64,000 nt of DNA from Chamaecrista fasciculata (GCA_003254925.1 QANZ01022093.1:29685-93684); one strand, 5' to 3'. Shown: positions 49,276 through 61,171, counted from the first letter of the stretch. The notes: generated by a model not told the origin, from the sequence alone. Numbers and translations: made by a program.

Positions 49276-52033
49276 TTAATATCTGTTGTAAGCTTTTGCA
49301 AAATCTCCTCGCCTCTGAAAGTCACCGAAATTATCATGGCGCCTAGCAGTATAGTTTTCCATAGTGTCTGAGAACCTGTTCCTCAATTCTAAGGGCAAGT
49401 TGGTCCCAGTATAATGAGGATTGGCAGTAGACCCATCATATTCAGAAAAGTTCTGCTGCTTATAACCCCCAAAACCAGAAGTTGGCATTTGTTGGATAGC
49501 CTGCTGTTGGCGCCTCTGAACATCAAGCTGAAGAAATTCTTCCCACTGTTTGGCATGTGTGGACCTCAGCATAGCAAATTTGTTCACGTAATTCTCCCTC
49601 AAATCTCTAATAGCCTTCAATTAATAAAGCAAAATATCAGAAGCTATAAAGTTGTGTTAACAAGCAAGTTGTGGTATATTGAAAGATTCCTGAATTTCAC
49701 CCACAAGTGGTTGGTAAAGATTTGAATCCTAGAATTGCCATCACTTTAGGACCCAGAGGGAATTAGACCCACACCGAAAAGGTGTTGTGTATGCCCTGAT
49801 TAAAATAAAATCCAAGCGGGAAAAAATCCAGAATTTCCAATATGAGAAAAAAATACTACATAGGCTCTGCCAATGGCATATATAAACAAGACAATAATTA
49901 CATACAAGCTAAGCATAACATTTCAGATTCACTTTTACCTACTTGCAAAGCCAAAATATCTTCAAAAGAAACTTGCAAAACAAGCGTAGGGAAGGCATTG
50001 TAATCATTACCTCACGATGCTTAAAATTTTCTTCATCTTCTTCTCTGTCACGGATTTTCCCAAGCTCTGTTGCCTCTCTCTTATAGTCCATCTCTAAGTC
50101 TTCTAATGTCTTAGGGAAGGCATTGTAATCAAGTTGATGACCAGATTGAATACCAGATTCTCTCCTATGAGAATCCCACCCATCATTTTTAAATGCGCCC
50201 ATGTTTTGATTACGTGCATCATATGAACTATATGAGTTTCCAGTGTAAGGCGCTTGTCTTGGGGATCTTGAACTGCTTGAACGGCCTCTAGCTCCACTAT
50301 TTCCATAAGCTTCATGAAATGAAGAGCATGTTAAGCACTTGATTCAGGATGCCAACATAGATGGTTTTCTTTAATTGAACAAATTAGCACTTGATTCAAG
50401 ATGCTAATAAAGATGGTATCTTTAAATCAAAATCTATCTCTATATTCGCAAAGTGATTTGATGGGAGCCAATCCTTTCAGTAAACAAGTTCGTAATGGAG
50501 GCAACACTTCATTCAATTCAGACCCACTTATGAAACTTACTTCAGGACGGAGATAATGCTTGAAGGCTAAGAACTTACCTCTCGCTGCAAGCAAATGATA
50601 ACCAAGAGCAACATTATTGAAATGCAAGATATGAAGGGAAACCTTCACCCCAGAAAAAGTATACAGAAAGCTAAAATGCTATGAACATGGGATTACCAGC
50701 TTCCTAAGGATGTCGTAAACAAATCCTATGCTGTCCCTACCTTGTGGAGAATCTCTCGGAAACTTTTGAAAGTCCCCTCTAACACGGTCTTCAACAACCC
50801 TCTCTTGCCTACCAAACTTTTGTTGAACATGTGAAGTATTTCTAGTTCCAGAATGAGACCTTTGGGGATCAGTGCGTGGAAACCGTGCACCAACAGGACT
50901 TCTCTCAGGTGACCTTTGGGGATCAGTGCGTGGAAACCGTGCACCAACAGGACTTCTCTCAGGTGACCTAGATCTGGTCAAATGAGAACTAGAAGAACCC
51001 CTATGATTACCCTCTTCCCTAATCTTGTGCACAGCATCAACACCTTTTGCCAAAATTAATCTATCCTTACCACTTACAATGATAAATTTCTCATCCATCT
51101 TAATTTTGCAGCCAACATCCCTTTCAATCTTGCTTATAACTTTCTCTGTAAAAAGTGCTCTTATATGTTTGTCTCTTGCTGCTATCCTTTCAAAGAAATC
51201 TTGAGACTTGCGATTAGCTCCTAGTGTAGATGGACAACCCTATAGTTACAAATAAAATAGAATTGAACCAAAATGATCAAAATAACAACCACAACAACAA
51301 CAACAAAAATCTCTTAGCTTTCTAGAGACAATATCTAATATGAACCACAATCAAACAACAGCTCAGACTCTCAAGAAGTTTGTGCTAATATACAGAGAGG
51401 AATAGATGATTCGACCCCACCTCCCACAGATAAAATGAGTGTGTATGCCATAAAAAATTGTGCAGAATGCACAGAAACTAGACCAATTTAGCGGTACGCA
51501 GACACTGAAACCAGATGAAAAGCATAGACAACCGTATTGATCTTTTTTTTTACATGGCCACCTACTCTATTCAATTTTGTCAAAACTTGTAAATCTATCA
51601 AGATCTAACATAAAAGTAAGGATAAAGTGGTAAATTTATGCATTTGTCCGTGCAGATTGTTATCAGTTGCATGCACAGAAGCTAGTTATTTCTGCAACTT
51701 ATAATAAAGCTGTAGAATAAGCAATAATACCTGAGTGAAATGCCCCGATTCACCACAGATTTTGCAGATCATTTCTTCTTCTTTCCTTTTCTTCCAGTTC
51801 CTCTCGGTAGCCTTTGACTTAGCCTCCCAAACTTTTGCTTCCCGGCTAGTGAAATCAGTTGGAACAGCATTGGGGTCACGAGGTTCCTCCTCCCCATCTG
51901 ACCCTGCATTGGACCTCTTATTTGACTTTGCCTTTTCTTGGGTGTTAGCAGGAGCAGTTCCTAGAGGACCGGTATACTCCTTGTATAGCTCCTTAAAATC
52001 ATCGTCAATATCTGGATCAGGTCTGTTTGCCAT
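49276..52033 (-). CDS. CCHC zinc-knuckle protein with KH-like domain and Ser/Arg-rich region
   Basis: Probably an RNA-binding nuclear protein; I know no established role. Four exons (52033-51731, 51239-50741, 50309-50011, 49614-49276) join in frame into 479 residues. An acidic N-terminus (DIDDDFKELYKEYTGP) and a basic helix (EAKSKATERNWKKRKEEE, about 70-87) precede one CCHC knuckle, C-x2-C-x4-H-x4-C, formed across intron 1 (CKICGESGHFTQ + GC). A KH-like segment follows: EKVISKIERDVGCKIKMDEK, then FIIVSGKDRLILAKGVDAVHKI (about 130-171). Next is a Ser/Arg/Pro stretch with a perfect duplication of 18 residues (unit SPERSPVGARFPRTDPQR), then a Ser/Tyr-rich part, a charged coiled-coil-like helix (EDLEMDYKREATELGKIRDR) and a Gln-rich tail. 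An upstream 5' UTR intron (about 52971 to 52060) with exon 52059-52034 is inferred. Confidence 0.82.
50868..50975 (-). repeat. Perfect 54-bp tandem duplication in coding sequence
   Basis: Two consecutive identical 54-base units in exon 2 of the zinc-knuckle gene keep the frame and add 18 residues. The lack of any difference between units points to a recent event or ongoing length variation. Confidence 0.85.
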
Positions 52034-52059
52034 AAAATGACACTCTCTTAGTTGGACCC

Positions 52060-53184
52060 CTGCATGAAGTAACAAAACTGAAATCCATAAAAATAGGATA
52101 GAAATGGGAGAAAGTTATCAACAGGAATTATTTCCAAAAAATGTGTATCAATTGTCATGCGTTTAACACATCTTTTCTACTATAAAAGAGCAAGTTGTTT
52201 ACAAATTTATTTTCTAAAATTGCCCTTGTGATCTTTCTATTTCTATAACTATCTGTAGTTGGAAAAAGGGACTCAAAGGGGACAAAATTGACATTTGCCT
52301 CCATTTAGTTATGATAACATAGCCACTTGGGCAACACAAACCCCTTGGGAAATCTTTGCGTCTTTCTCTTTAATTGCTCTAAAACTCAAGTCATAACATT
52401 TGGCACCCATAAGGAAAAGTTACATCGTTTCAATCTTTAGGGCTGACCATATTCACAATCATCACCAATGAAATAGATCACTTCATCAAAATTCATCAAC
52501 CTGGATATGTTATTACTTGATCTAAATGTCATACGAATCATTCTCTCCAGAAATAGAAGAAAGAGTATTTTGTGATAGTATTTTAAATTACACATGCACC
52601 AAAAATTTCTCATCAATTCCATTACCCTCCAATTTTGAATATCTCCTGAACAGAGAACGACTAAAACTACATTAATTTATCCACAAGAGAGAACAAATTA
52701 CAGTACTTAATTCAAATAGATGCAGATTTCTATCATAAAAGAGACTAACAAAAGCGATTTGTGAAAACGGGCAGCAAGATGTCAATGTCTTCATTCCAAT
52801 CACAAGATGATACAACCATTAAGTTAATTATTTATAATTATATATGTGAGAGCAGTTAGGATGTGTGAAGGAAAAGGAGACGACAAGTAAAAGGAACACC
52901 ACAAAATGCAGACGAATTCACAAATACACGAAGAGAAAATTTTAAACGAAGGAATCAAAACCTGAAAGAAGAAGAGACGACGAGACTAGCCAGGCGAGCA
53001 CAAACGAAGACGACAAGCGGCGTTTTCTGCTTCACACAATCACACCCGTTGGTTCTATCACTTGCGGCCTCTCTTCCTCACTATCGACGGGGTTAGGGTT
53101 TGGGCATGAATTGCTTTGGATCGATTTTAGAATTAAAGATAGAAAAATTATTATTATTATACCTTTTGTTTCTCAAAAAAATAA
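52060..53184 (-). other. 5' UTR intron and promoter of the zinc-knuckle gene
   Basis: Minus-strand signals suggest a first non-coding exon at roughly 53090-52972 (ending TTCTTCTTTCAG, donor GTTTTG) and acceptor CATGCAG at 52060. The intron is AT-rich with no coding frame. The TSS is not visible with confidence. Confidence 0.45.
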
Positions 53185-53788
53185 GGTTAAAGTGTTTTTT
53201 TTAGTCCCATAACTTTTATCCAGATCTTAATTTGGTCGCATAATTTTTTTTGTTGCACTTTGGGTCCTATAATTTTTGCTTAAGTTGCAAATTTAGTCTC
53301 ATGTTACATTGTTGGCCCTATATCTTTGGGTTAGATGTAGAATTAGTCACGTACCTTTCTGTCAATTGGGACTAACAATGAAACATTTTACAAAGATATA
53401 AGACTAATTTTGTAATTTAACCAAAAAAATATGAAACCAAAAGTGATACAAGACTGAATCCGCAAGCAAAGATATAGGACTAAAAATGCAACAAAAAAAN
53501 AATTTTTGCTTAAGTTGCAAATTTAGTCTCATGTTACATTGTTGGCCCTATATCTTTGGGTTAGATATAGAATTAGTCACGTACCTTTCTGTCAATTGGG
53601 ACTAACAATGAAACATTTTATAAAGATATAAGACTAATTTTGTAATTTAACCAAAAAAATATGAAACCAAAAGTGATACAAGACTGAATCCGCAAGCAAA
53701 GATATAGGACTAAAAATGCAACAAAAAAAGTTATAGGACCAAATTGAGTCCTGAACAAAAGTTATGGAACCAAAAATGCATTTTGACC
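53185..53788. mobile_element. MITE-like TIR element with an internally duplicated block around an N
   Basis: The outer ends are inverted repeats: GGTTAAAGTGTTTTTTTTAG on the left and CAAAAATGCATTTTGACC on the right, with CCATAACTTTT further in on the left and AAAAGTTATGG on the right. Inside, 53271-53499 and 53501-53729 are the same 229 bp with about two substitutions, joined by the N at 53500. Without one block the element would be about 374 bp. No target duplication is evident. Confidence 0.65.
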
Positions 53789-56700
53789 AATACACCATCA
53801 TCTTAACATATTATAAAAGTTTTACGATTTTCGTCAATTTGTCAGAAAAATTAATGTTTTGATTTGTATGTTTTATATTTTAATATTTGATTAAAACTGG
53901 AAATTATCATTTTCTTATAAGCTTAATACTTTAATTAGTTGACAGCACATTATTGTATTATAAACGAATTTATTGAGAGTCTTTTTAATTTTGTGAATTA
54001 CAAAAAAAATTACATAATTGTAATAATAATTTTATACTTTTAAAAAAATACTTGACAAAAAAGTCAATGCCATTCATGTTTTTTATCTAAAAAAATGGAC
54101 CATAAAAGAACGATTATTTAAAAACACTCGGCACTTGATATCGATGTTCAACCCAACACCAAAGGGTAAAGGCCACAGTAGAGAACACATCGTCACGCTT
54201 TTTGTTCTCTGAAGGCGACAATGGCCCTTCAACAAGATTCAACCTTTTTTTTTTTTGTGGTAGAGCCAAATCGAACACTGGGAAGATCCAAAGCTCGTAA
54301 ATTTTACCGAGGACGCCGCTGTGATGAGAGTCACCCAACTAATCCTCATGACCTCATATCCATACACTACACAGCATTTCAATCCGAAAAAATAAAAATT
54401 ATCATCGTTCGAACTTCCAGAAGAATAGCCACCGATATGGTAACCCAAGTCACCACCATGAGAATATGGTTTCGTTAATCAATTGTGTTATACACTTACA
54501 CACTATCACTTTCCTGGGTTTTGAGTAGATTGGTATCACTCTCACCATGAAACTTTCCCAGGTACGCGCGCATTTCATTTAATTTCTCTTCTTAATGAAA
54601 CCCCATAAATTACTTGTTTGAATTGAATAGCATTTCGATCATAATGGTTTCGGATATTATGACTTTTTGACTTTAACAACAAAATTTCCTTTACATTGTT
54701 GATATCCAATTACATTGTTATTGCTTCTAGAATTGTTCAGCTGCCTCTGAGCTCCTACTATTTTCCTTGCTTATCTGTCAACGACTCAATCCTACTTTCA
54801 GTTAGTTTATCAATACATATTTTGATCTGATATGTCTTGTCTTTGACAATGGACCTCGATATTACCCTTATCTTTCCCTTAGTGGTCCATCGCTGTTAAT
54901 TTTTTTTTTTTTATTTTCTGTGGCTCAAATCCCGCCTAAAGTATCTTTAAGACTACTGCTAAGGGTGTCCGCGATAACTATGTTCAATTTGTCATTTGTG
55001 GTAATTGATTATGATGAATCTCTTTACACTTCGAGAACAATGTGTACTTGAATAAGCTTTATCTATTATAAGAAAAGCTTTGCAATTTTAATGGCACCAC
55101 AAACACTTGATATCTGATCATAAGAGTTCATCCCAGAATGTTCCAACCTTTAAATTCTGTTTATAAACCTATAAAAGAGAACAGAAAACAACTATTGAAA
55201 AAATAATGAGAAATGTTATCACATTTTTTTTTGAAAATGAAATAATGGATGACATTGATGATGAACGTTATCAACTTGTCACAGAAAACAGTATTTTTCT
55301 TTAGCTGATAATAATCATTTATAAGCATAGTGTTCCCAACTTCTTATATCTTTTATTTATGTGGTGATTGTTTATTCTTTTGGTAGGTGTTTGAGGGTTC
55401 TACCAAAACATGGAAAAGAAAGATTCTCTGGAAGCCAAATTTCTTGTTTTTTTCCAAAGATAGCCCCCGGCCTATTACCATGTTCATGATCTCTTTAAAT
55501 GTACGATATTCTGGATATTGGTTTCACTCAACTGTCATTCTTTTTTGTTCCTTTTCTCTATGCTGTAGTTCTGCTCCTGCTCACTTAACTTTGTTTATCT
55601 TTATTTCTATTTTTTTCCTAGATACTGTTTGTTGGCTTCCCTACCAAAGAAGCAAAGAAAACTGTAGTTTTTCTTAATTTATATCCATTAAAGCGCATTA
55701 GACATTCTGCCCTTCCTTTAACACATAATGCTCTGCTTTTAAGTGTAAGGTAGGTGCTAATTGGAAATATTGGGATCCAAATTCTCCATAGGCTACTATT
55801 CTGCACAGTCAAGAGTCAAGGCTGACATTTATGTAGAACTGATTAAGATGTTTTTTAGCTAATATTTAGCTGAAAATGATTGTATTGCAGACCCTGAATC
55901 TCTATCTGAGCATGCTCAATTAAAATACAGCATTCATGTTTTGTCTAAGTGTGACCTGTTACGATGAATAATGACTTGATTTCCTTGAGTGCTTACACTT
56001 TTGGAACCCAAAGGCTTCAGGTGCCTAATTTCAGTTACTAATTTTTTTTTTAAAGGCAAGAATGGATTCAACTTCTTATAATCTGTCCAATAGTTTAACA
56101 AATTTGGTTCCTTTTCTCCAGAACCAGTAGCTACTTTGTTTTGTTTTCTTCATTTTCTTACTTTGCTTACTATTTGCATCACACAAGCTGAATAAGCCCC
56201 TCCTTAATGACTTGTCTTAAGACAGCATTCCATAATTCCCTACCTGTGAGTTGCCTCTCTTCAAGGCCTTTTGGCTTGCTGTGGATTCAGCGTCCAAAGT
56301 TGTCTTCTCAACCAGTTGTTACCGAGGTACAGAGATGTTGGATCTGGCAGACTCATCAGCATGGTTGCAAATTGCGGTCCGCAGCTGCAATATTGTTGTT
56401 GCAGTGGCCGCAATCCGCATCAGACCGCAACCTATATTGCAACACCCGCAACTGCAGTGAGCGCAACACAACCACATCCGCAATTTGCAACCTTACTCAT
56501 CGGCTGATAATATAGAGCTGTAGCTGAGGTAATACAGTAATTATCAACTATTTAGAAGCCTTCCTTTATTTCTAGCAGATTGTTCTCGGTGTAAAATGTA
56601 AAGTGACTTTCAGTTATTGATGAGGTCGACTTACATAGTTGAATTATTATTACCCACTTATATCGTACTCCCAAATATACATTTACTTTCAGTAATTACC

Positions 56701-58158
56701 GCTATTATTCCTCCAAATCATATTTCTTGTTTTTCCTTGTAATTATTACAAATTATTCTGTTCGCCTTTATAAAGTTGATTAGTTTCGTGCATTTATGAT
56801 TATGTCCCTGGGGTGCTTATGGGAATACCTTGCGCAGTCAAAATCTGAACTAATTTCTTTTGGTTTTTTAATTTTTTTGCTGTTGCCCGGCCCTAATTGA
56901 GGACCTTTATTTGGTGGGAATCACTGTTAGTCATTAATAGAAACCTTCTAAACATGCCATTCTTTCTTTTAGTGTTCTGTTCTGCCGAAGTGGTGACAAT
57001 TTACCAAGTACTACTATAGTTGTGTTGCTTGTGAAAGCCTGATTAATTTCTGTCTTCTGATCATGTTCTTTCAATCAGTATGTTTTCTGGATTTCTTCAA
57101 CTCTTATATCTGATGGTTACGCTGACGTGAAGCCTTTTACCTTTTATGATAGAAAATGGATCGGCATAAGTGCAGTATAACTGAAATATGTTAAATGTGA
57201 ATGAAAATAAGAGAGAAAGATAAATGAAAGTAATATACTAATAATCTTCACCATCCATAACTTATACTTTACATATTTTAACAGATGTGTATTTCAGCAC
57301 ATCTACTCTTCTCAAATGATAGATACTCAAAAGCACCAAGAGCAGGAGGATCATGGTTATCTTCATTAGCTAAGCATTGTTGTTTCTTTCTTCCCAACAA
57401 GTTGCTTGGAGAATACAGGTTCAAGTTAAATGCTTTACATCCACAATTCCAACAACTTTTACCTGCTTTCTACTGTTCATTCTCCTTTTGTAACATGTTT
57501 TGGTCCCATCGAATTTTTATTAGGCAGGTTTTCCCTAAAAAAAAAAGTTGTTATTCCTCATAGATATGCCTGTCAGTCTGTCACTTCGAAGTTCCAAATG
57601 GATTTCTTTCACATTCTGATGCCATCTTCCTTAGTTGTAATAGGGGGTTAAGACTTAACACTGTTGACAGTACTGTAGTTGAACCTCGATATTTTTTGTA
57701 TGACATTATCCTACAATCCTCTTCTTTTTCCAAGAAAGAAGATATATGGGTTTGTTTGCAATAGAACTTTTCCACTTTCTTGTGAAACGGGAATGGAAAA
57801 TTCAGTTAAAGGAAGCATAGAAAGGTTGATAAAAGAGATGCGGCTCCACATGTTATCTTCGGCTCTACAAATTTTGGAATTTCTGTTTGTCTTTATGTAC
57901 TTTCATTTTCCATGTGGTATAGATATAAAATTGACTAAAATTATTATTTAGTTTTAAAACGATTATTATATTTGCACTATGTTACTCTATTTACAAAATT
58001 TCTTAATTTAGTACATCCTTATATTTTTTTTCTTTTAATCACAATGGTCCCAGCTCCCAGGCGTAAAAATGACGTTTTCGGCTAAATTTAAGGCATGCGA
58101 AAAATAGCGTTGGCGGCAAAAGTAGTGTTCAAGGATAATGGGTGCGTATTATTTTGTT
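53789..58158. other. Gene-poor region, possible non-coding or short spliced transcript
   Basis: About 4.4 kb with no protein gene I can support. A weak splice model exists: ATGAAACTTTCCCAG at 54547-54561 with donor GTACGC, and acceptor TTGGTAG at about 55380-55386 leading into an open stretch (VFEGSTKTWKRKILWK...) to a donor GTACGA near 55500; the joined frame resembles nothing I know. A small TIR element lies at 56363-56492. Frames around 56207-56515 overlap that element and are not credible genes. Confidence 0.4.
56363..56492. mobile_element. 130-bp MITE-like element with 15-bp perfect TIRs
   Basis: GGTTGCAAATTGCGG on the left is exactly mirrored by CCGCAATTTGCAACC on the right. The inside is GC-rich compared with its surroundings and full of GCGG/CCGC and GCAGTTGC-like words in both orientations. 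ACTCATC occurs close to both ends (five bases outside the left, two outside the right), a possible imperfect 7-8-bp target duplication of hAT type. Confidence 0.55.
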
Positions 58159-58503
58159 GGCAAAAGTATTAATTTCGTCCTCAAACTTTACACCAACGGT
58201 TAATTTTGTCTCTAATGTTTCACAATTTAGTCAATTTTATCTTTTGACTAACTTCTTTTCAATAAATTAACAGACTACATCTTATTTTTCAATCTGAGTT
58301 AGGATTTGAGTTTCTTTTTCTATTAATTTGACATCATATATCATTAGTCACGTAGATTCTGCCAATAAAATTCGATTAAAATAAGAGAAAATGATAAAAT
58401 TGACCAAAATGTGAAACATTGGGGACGAAATCGATAATAAAAAATATTGGGGACAAAACTGACAGTTAATGTAAAGTTTGTGGACAAAATCAATGGTTTT
58501 GCC
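58159..58503. mobile_element. 345-bp MULE-type MITE, GGCAAAA family, with exact 9-bp target duplication
   Basis: It starts GGCAAAAGTATTAATTTCG and ends ATGGTTTTGCC. TATTTTGTT flanks both sides (58150-58158 and 58504-58512). It carries the family phrases CAATTTAGTCAATTTTATC and its reverse complement in the two arms. This copy defines the family's target-site length. Confidence 0.85.
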
Positions 58504-58681
58504 TATTTTGTTTAGCCAAAGTTTGATATGTGGATTTACATTGAGCCAGTAGGATAGTGATATTGGCGCTTAATTATATTCATTCGAGGGCAGAAAAAAA
58601 AAATGAAGGAAGAAAGATCACTACTATTTTTAAGATCGTTTGGCATCTATGTATTGGGAGGCTGATCAGTTGAAGTGGAAN

Positions 58682-59178
58682 AAAAGTATTAATTTCGTCC
58701 TCAAACTTTACACCAACTGTCAATTTTGTCTCTAATGTTTCACAATTTAGTCAATTTTATCTTTTGACTAACTTTTTTTCAATAAATTAACAACAGACTA
58801 CATCTTATTTTTCAATCTGAGTTAAGATTTGAGTTTCTTTTTCTATTAATTTGACATCATATATCATTAGTCACGTAAATTCTGTCAATAAAATTCGATT
58901 AAAATAAGAGAAAATGATAAAATTGACCAAAATGTAAAACATTGGGGACGAAATCGATAATAAAAGATATTGGGGACAAAACTGACAGTTAGTGTAAAGT
59001 TTGTGGACAAAATCAACTTATTTTGTTTAGCCAAAGTTTGATATGTGGATTTACATTGAGCCAGTAGGATAACTATATTCATGCGAGGGCAGAAAAAAAA
59101 ATGAAGGAAGAATGATCACTACTATTTTTAAGATCGTTTGGCATCTATGTATTGGGAGGCTGATCAGTTGAAGTGGAA
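58682..59178. repeat. Second copy of the 58162-58680 block, joined by a single N
   Basis: Both blocks begin AAAAGTATTAATTTCG and end GATCAGTTGAAGTGGAA. They contain the GGCAAAA-family MITE plus about 170 bp of its flank. The second copy differs by scattered substitutions and at least two deletions, one of which removes the MITE's right terminus (CAATGGTTTTGCCTATTTTG becomes CAACTTATTTTG). Confidence 0.75.
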
Positions 59179-60034
59179 GAGAATGAAACCTTGGAATTAT
59201 TCGATGCTTTATGTCTGAGAAGTGAACAATGTTTTTATTATTTTTTGGGTAAAGAAGAATGGGAAGAATTTTAATTGGATGCAAAATTGGATTGCTGTTA
59301 ATGGAAGATAGATAGCGTAATAAAGGTGGCGTAACGTGTGTAGCCTTTCAAGAGTGTGGTGGCCTATCAACATAGCTCCAATTATTCTCTTATGGTGACA
59401 GAGTCTCCCTCATTACAAAGAACCGCAACTTAAGAAAGATCATGACTCGTCACTTGGGCTTTTCTGTGTCTTAAATAAGAAAGCTAAAAGGTGTCCCTAT
59501 CAATATCTCTATCTATCTATCCCATCATAGATATGGAATCACCCTTCACAGGCAAAAGTTAGGCTAAGGGGATATTTTTTTTTGGGTATTCTTCATTTAA
59601 ACTGCGACTGTTCAATGAATCATAAATCTGAAATAATCCATCATTTGGTACTGCATATAGCGTGATGGATAAAAAAGTGCATTCACTCACAAAAATTAAA
59701 AGTAGATAGGAAATGGTTGAATTAGAGTTTCCTATTTATAACCTGTCGCCCATACTGATATGGTAAGAGGATTTTCACCGCAAGATCCTACGAATGTTAT
59801 GTGTGGATACCTCGACAACGCAAAGAAAGAAAGCTTAATTCCTTACAAATGGTTTCAGTGTGGAAACTGTGTCTCCTGCTGTACCTCAGTGAAATCAAAT
59901 CACTTTCCTTAAACAAAAAGGAACGTAAATACAAGACAAACGATGGGCCAGAAGATTGAAAGAGGAGAGAGAGAGAGAGAGAACCACAATTATGTTTCTT
60001 TTTCATTCTTTCTTTCTTCACTCCCGTAAAAGCC
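59179..60034. other. Intergenic
   Basis: No supported gene. A GA microsatellite lies at about 59963-59981. Confidence 0.5.
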
Positions 60035-60793
60035 GGGAGTGGATCCTCTGCTGTCTAATTCTCTGTTGTTCAGTGCTGTCCAATTAATTGTAGTTGTTGG
60101 TTCAATGTAGTGGCTCTCAATGCGCCACGTGTCTCTCACTTCAAAATATTTTTTTTCATGCGTTGTATCTGAACTTAACCCACCTCTATGTCATCTTCCT
60201 CACAAATTCTTCTTCTTTCTTCTTTTTTCTGGTAGCTTCCTTGGACCACTTCTGGACTTCCATTTTCATCTCCTATCCTTCGACCTGCCTCTACTGTTCA
60301 TCGTGATCTAGGTTGGATTCTAGCTACTTGATTTTCGTCTATATATAGAGCCAAAAAACGAGGGTTTGAAAGACGATTTTGGAAAAAATGTTTTTGAGAT
60401 TTGAGTGCGATTTGAGCCAAATTTCAGTGAGGTTTGAAGTTTTCTGGTGTGTTCTTGAAGCTCCCGGTGGTTCCCATGTATTTTCCGGCGAGATCGGAGA
60501 GTCCCTCCAACAAAGTTAAAGGACTTGAATGCAGAAAAGGAAAGTATAAATATGTGGTTAAAATGAAGTTTCCACATTTTTTTTCTTTCCCCTTTATTCT
60601 TGTCTGTCTTGGAAAGGAACAAGAAGCAATCTCAGTCTGAACGAAGAAAAAAAAATGAACCAAAATAGTGTGTGTTTCCTTGTTTGATGCCATGGGACAA
60701 GTGGCGTATTTATAACCTTCAGATAAAATCAACGGATAAGATATAGTACAGTAGAGAACAGCATAGGAAAAGAACAGCTGAGGATCCACTCCC
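60035..60793. mobile_element. 759-bp TIR element with exact 10-bp target duplication (Pack-MULE-like)
   Basis: The left end GGGAGTGGATCCTCTGCTGT pairs with the right end AACAGCTGAGGATCCACTCCC, and weaker pairing continues inward. CGTAAAAGCC lies on both sides (60025-60034 and 60794-60803). The inside has no transposase but carries a G-box-containing word (GCCACGTGTC near 60123), a TATATATAGAG box on the plus strand near 60341 and a following GA-rich leader-like stretch, suggesting a captured promoter/5' UTR fragment. Capture is an inference. Confidence 0.8.
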
Positions 60794-60803
60794 CGTAAAA
60801 GCC

Positions 60804-61171
60804 CAACACGCCAATCCCAATGAAAGTTTTTTTTTAAAAATTTTTTTTAAAAAATAAGAAAGATATAGAAAGAGATAGAGGGGACCANTTTCAAAAATAA
60901 GAAAGATATAGAGGGGACCATGAAGAAGAAGAGAAAATGAGAGTCAGAATGGAACTAAGCTAGTCGCGGGATAGAATGGAAAGAAAATACATGTTACAAT
61001 AATAGGGTATATGTGCAACAAAGAGATCTATATATATTATATGGTAGTATGTATAATAATAATGAAGTAATTTGCATCTAGAAAGTCTCCTAAGGGTAGC
61101 AGAGTTAGCCAAAAAAAAGATATTACATAATCTAGTCTAGTCTAGTAGTCATTGTACTCATCTATCAGAGA
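60804..61171. other. WRKY gene 3' flank with small duplication at an N
   Basis: Positions about 60849-60887 and 60893-60919 repeat the same AATAAGAAAGATATAG...GGGGACCA text on either side of the N at 60888. The rest is likely 3' UTR of the minus-strand WRKY gene. Confidence 0.5.

Noticed and set aside
56207-56515. Three overlapping plus-strand frames
   Set aside because: They cover the small GC-rich TIR element; its GC content lowers stop frequency and so produces chance frames.
60094-60789. Several frames of 60-120 codons on both strands
   Set aside because: They fall inside the 759-bp TIR element, overlap each other and show low-complexity composition with no protein similarity I know.
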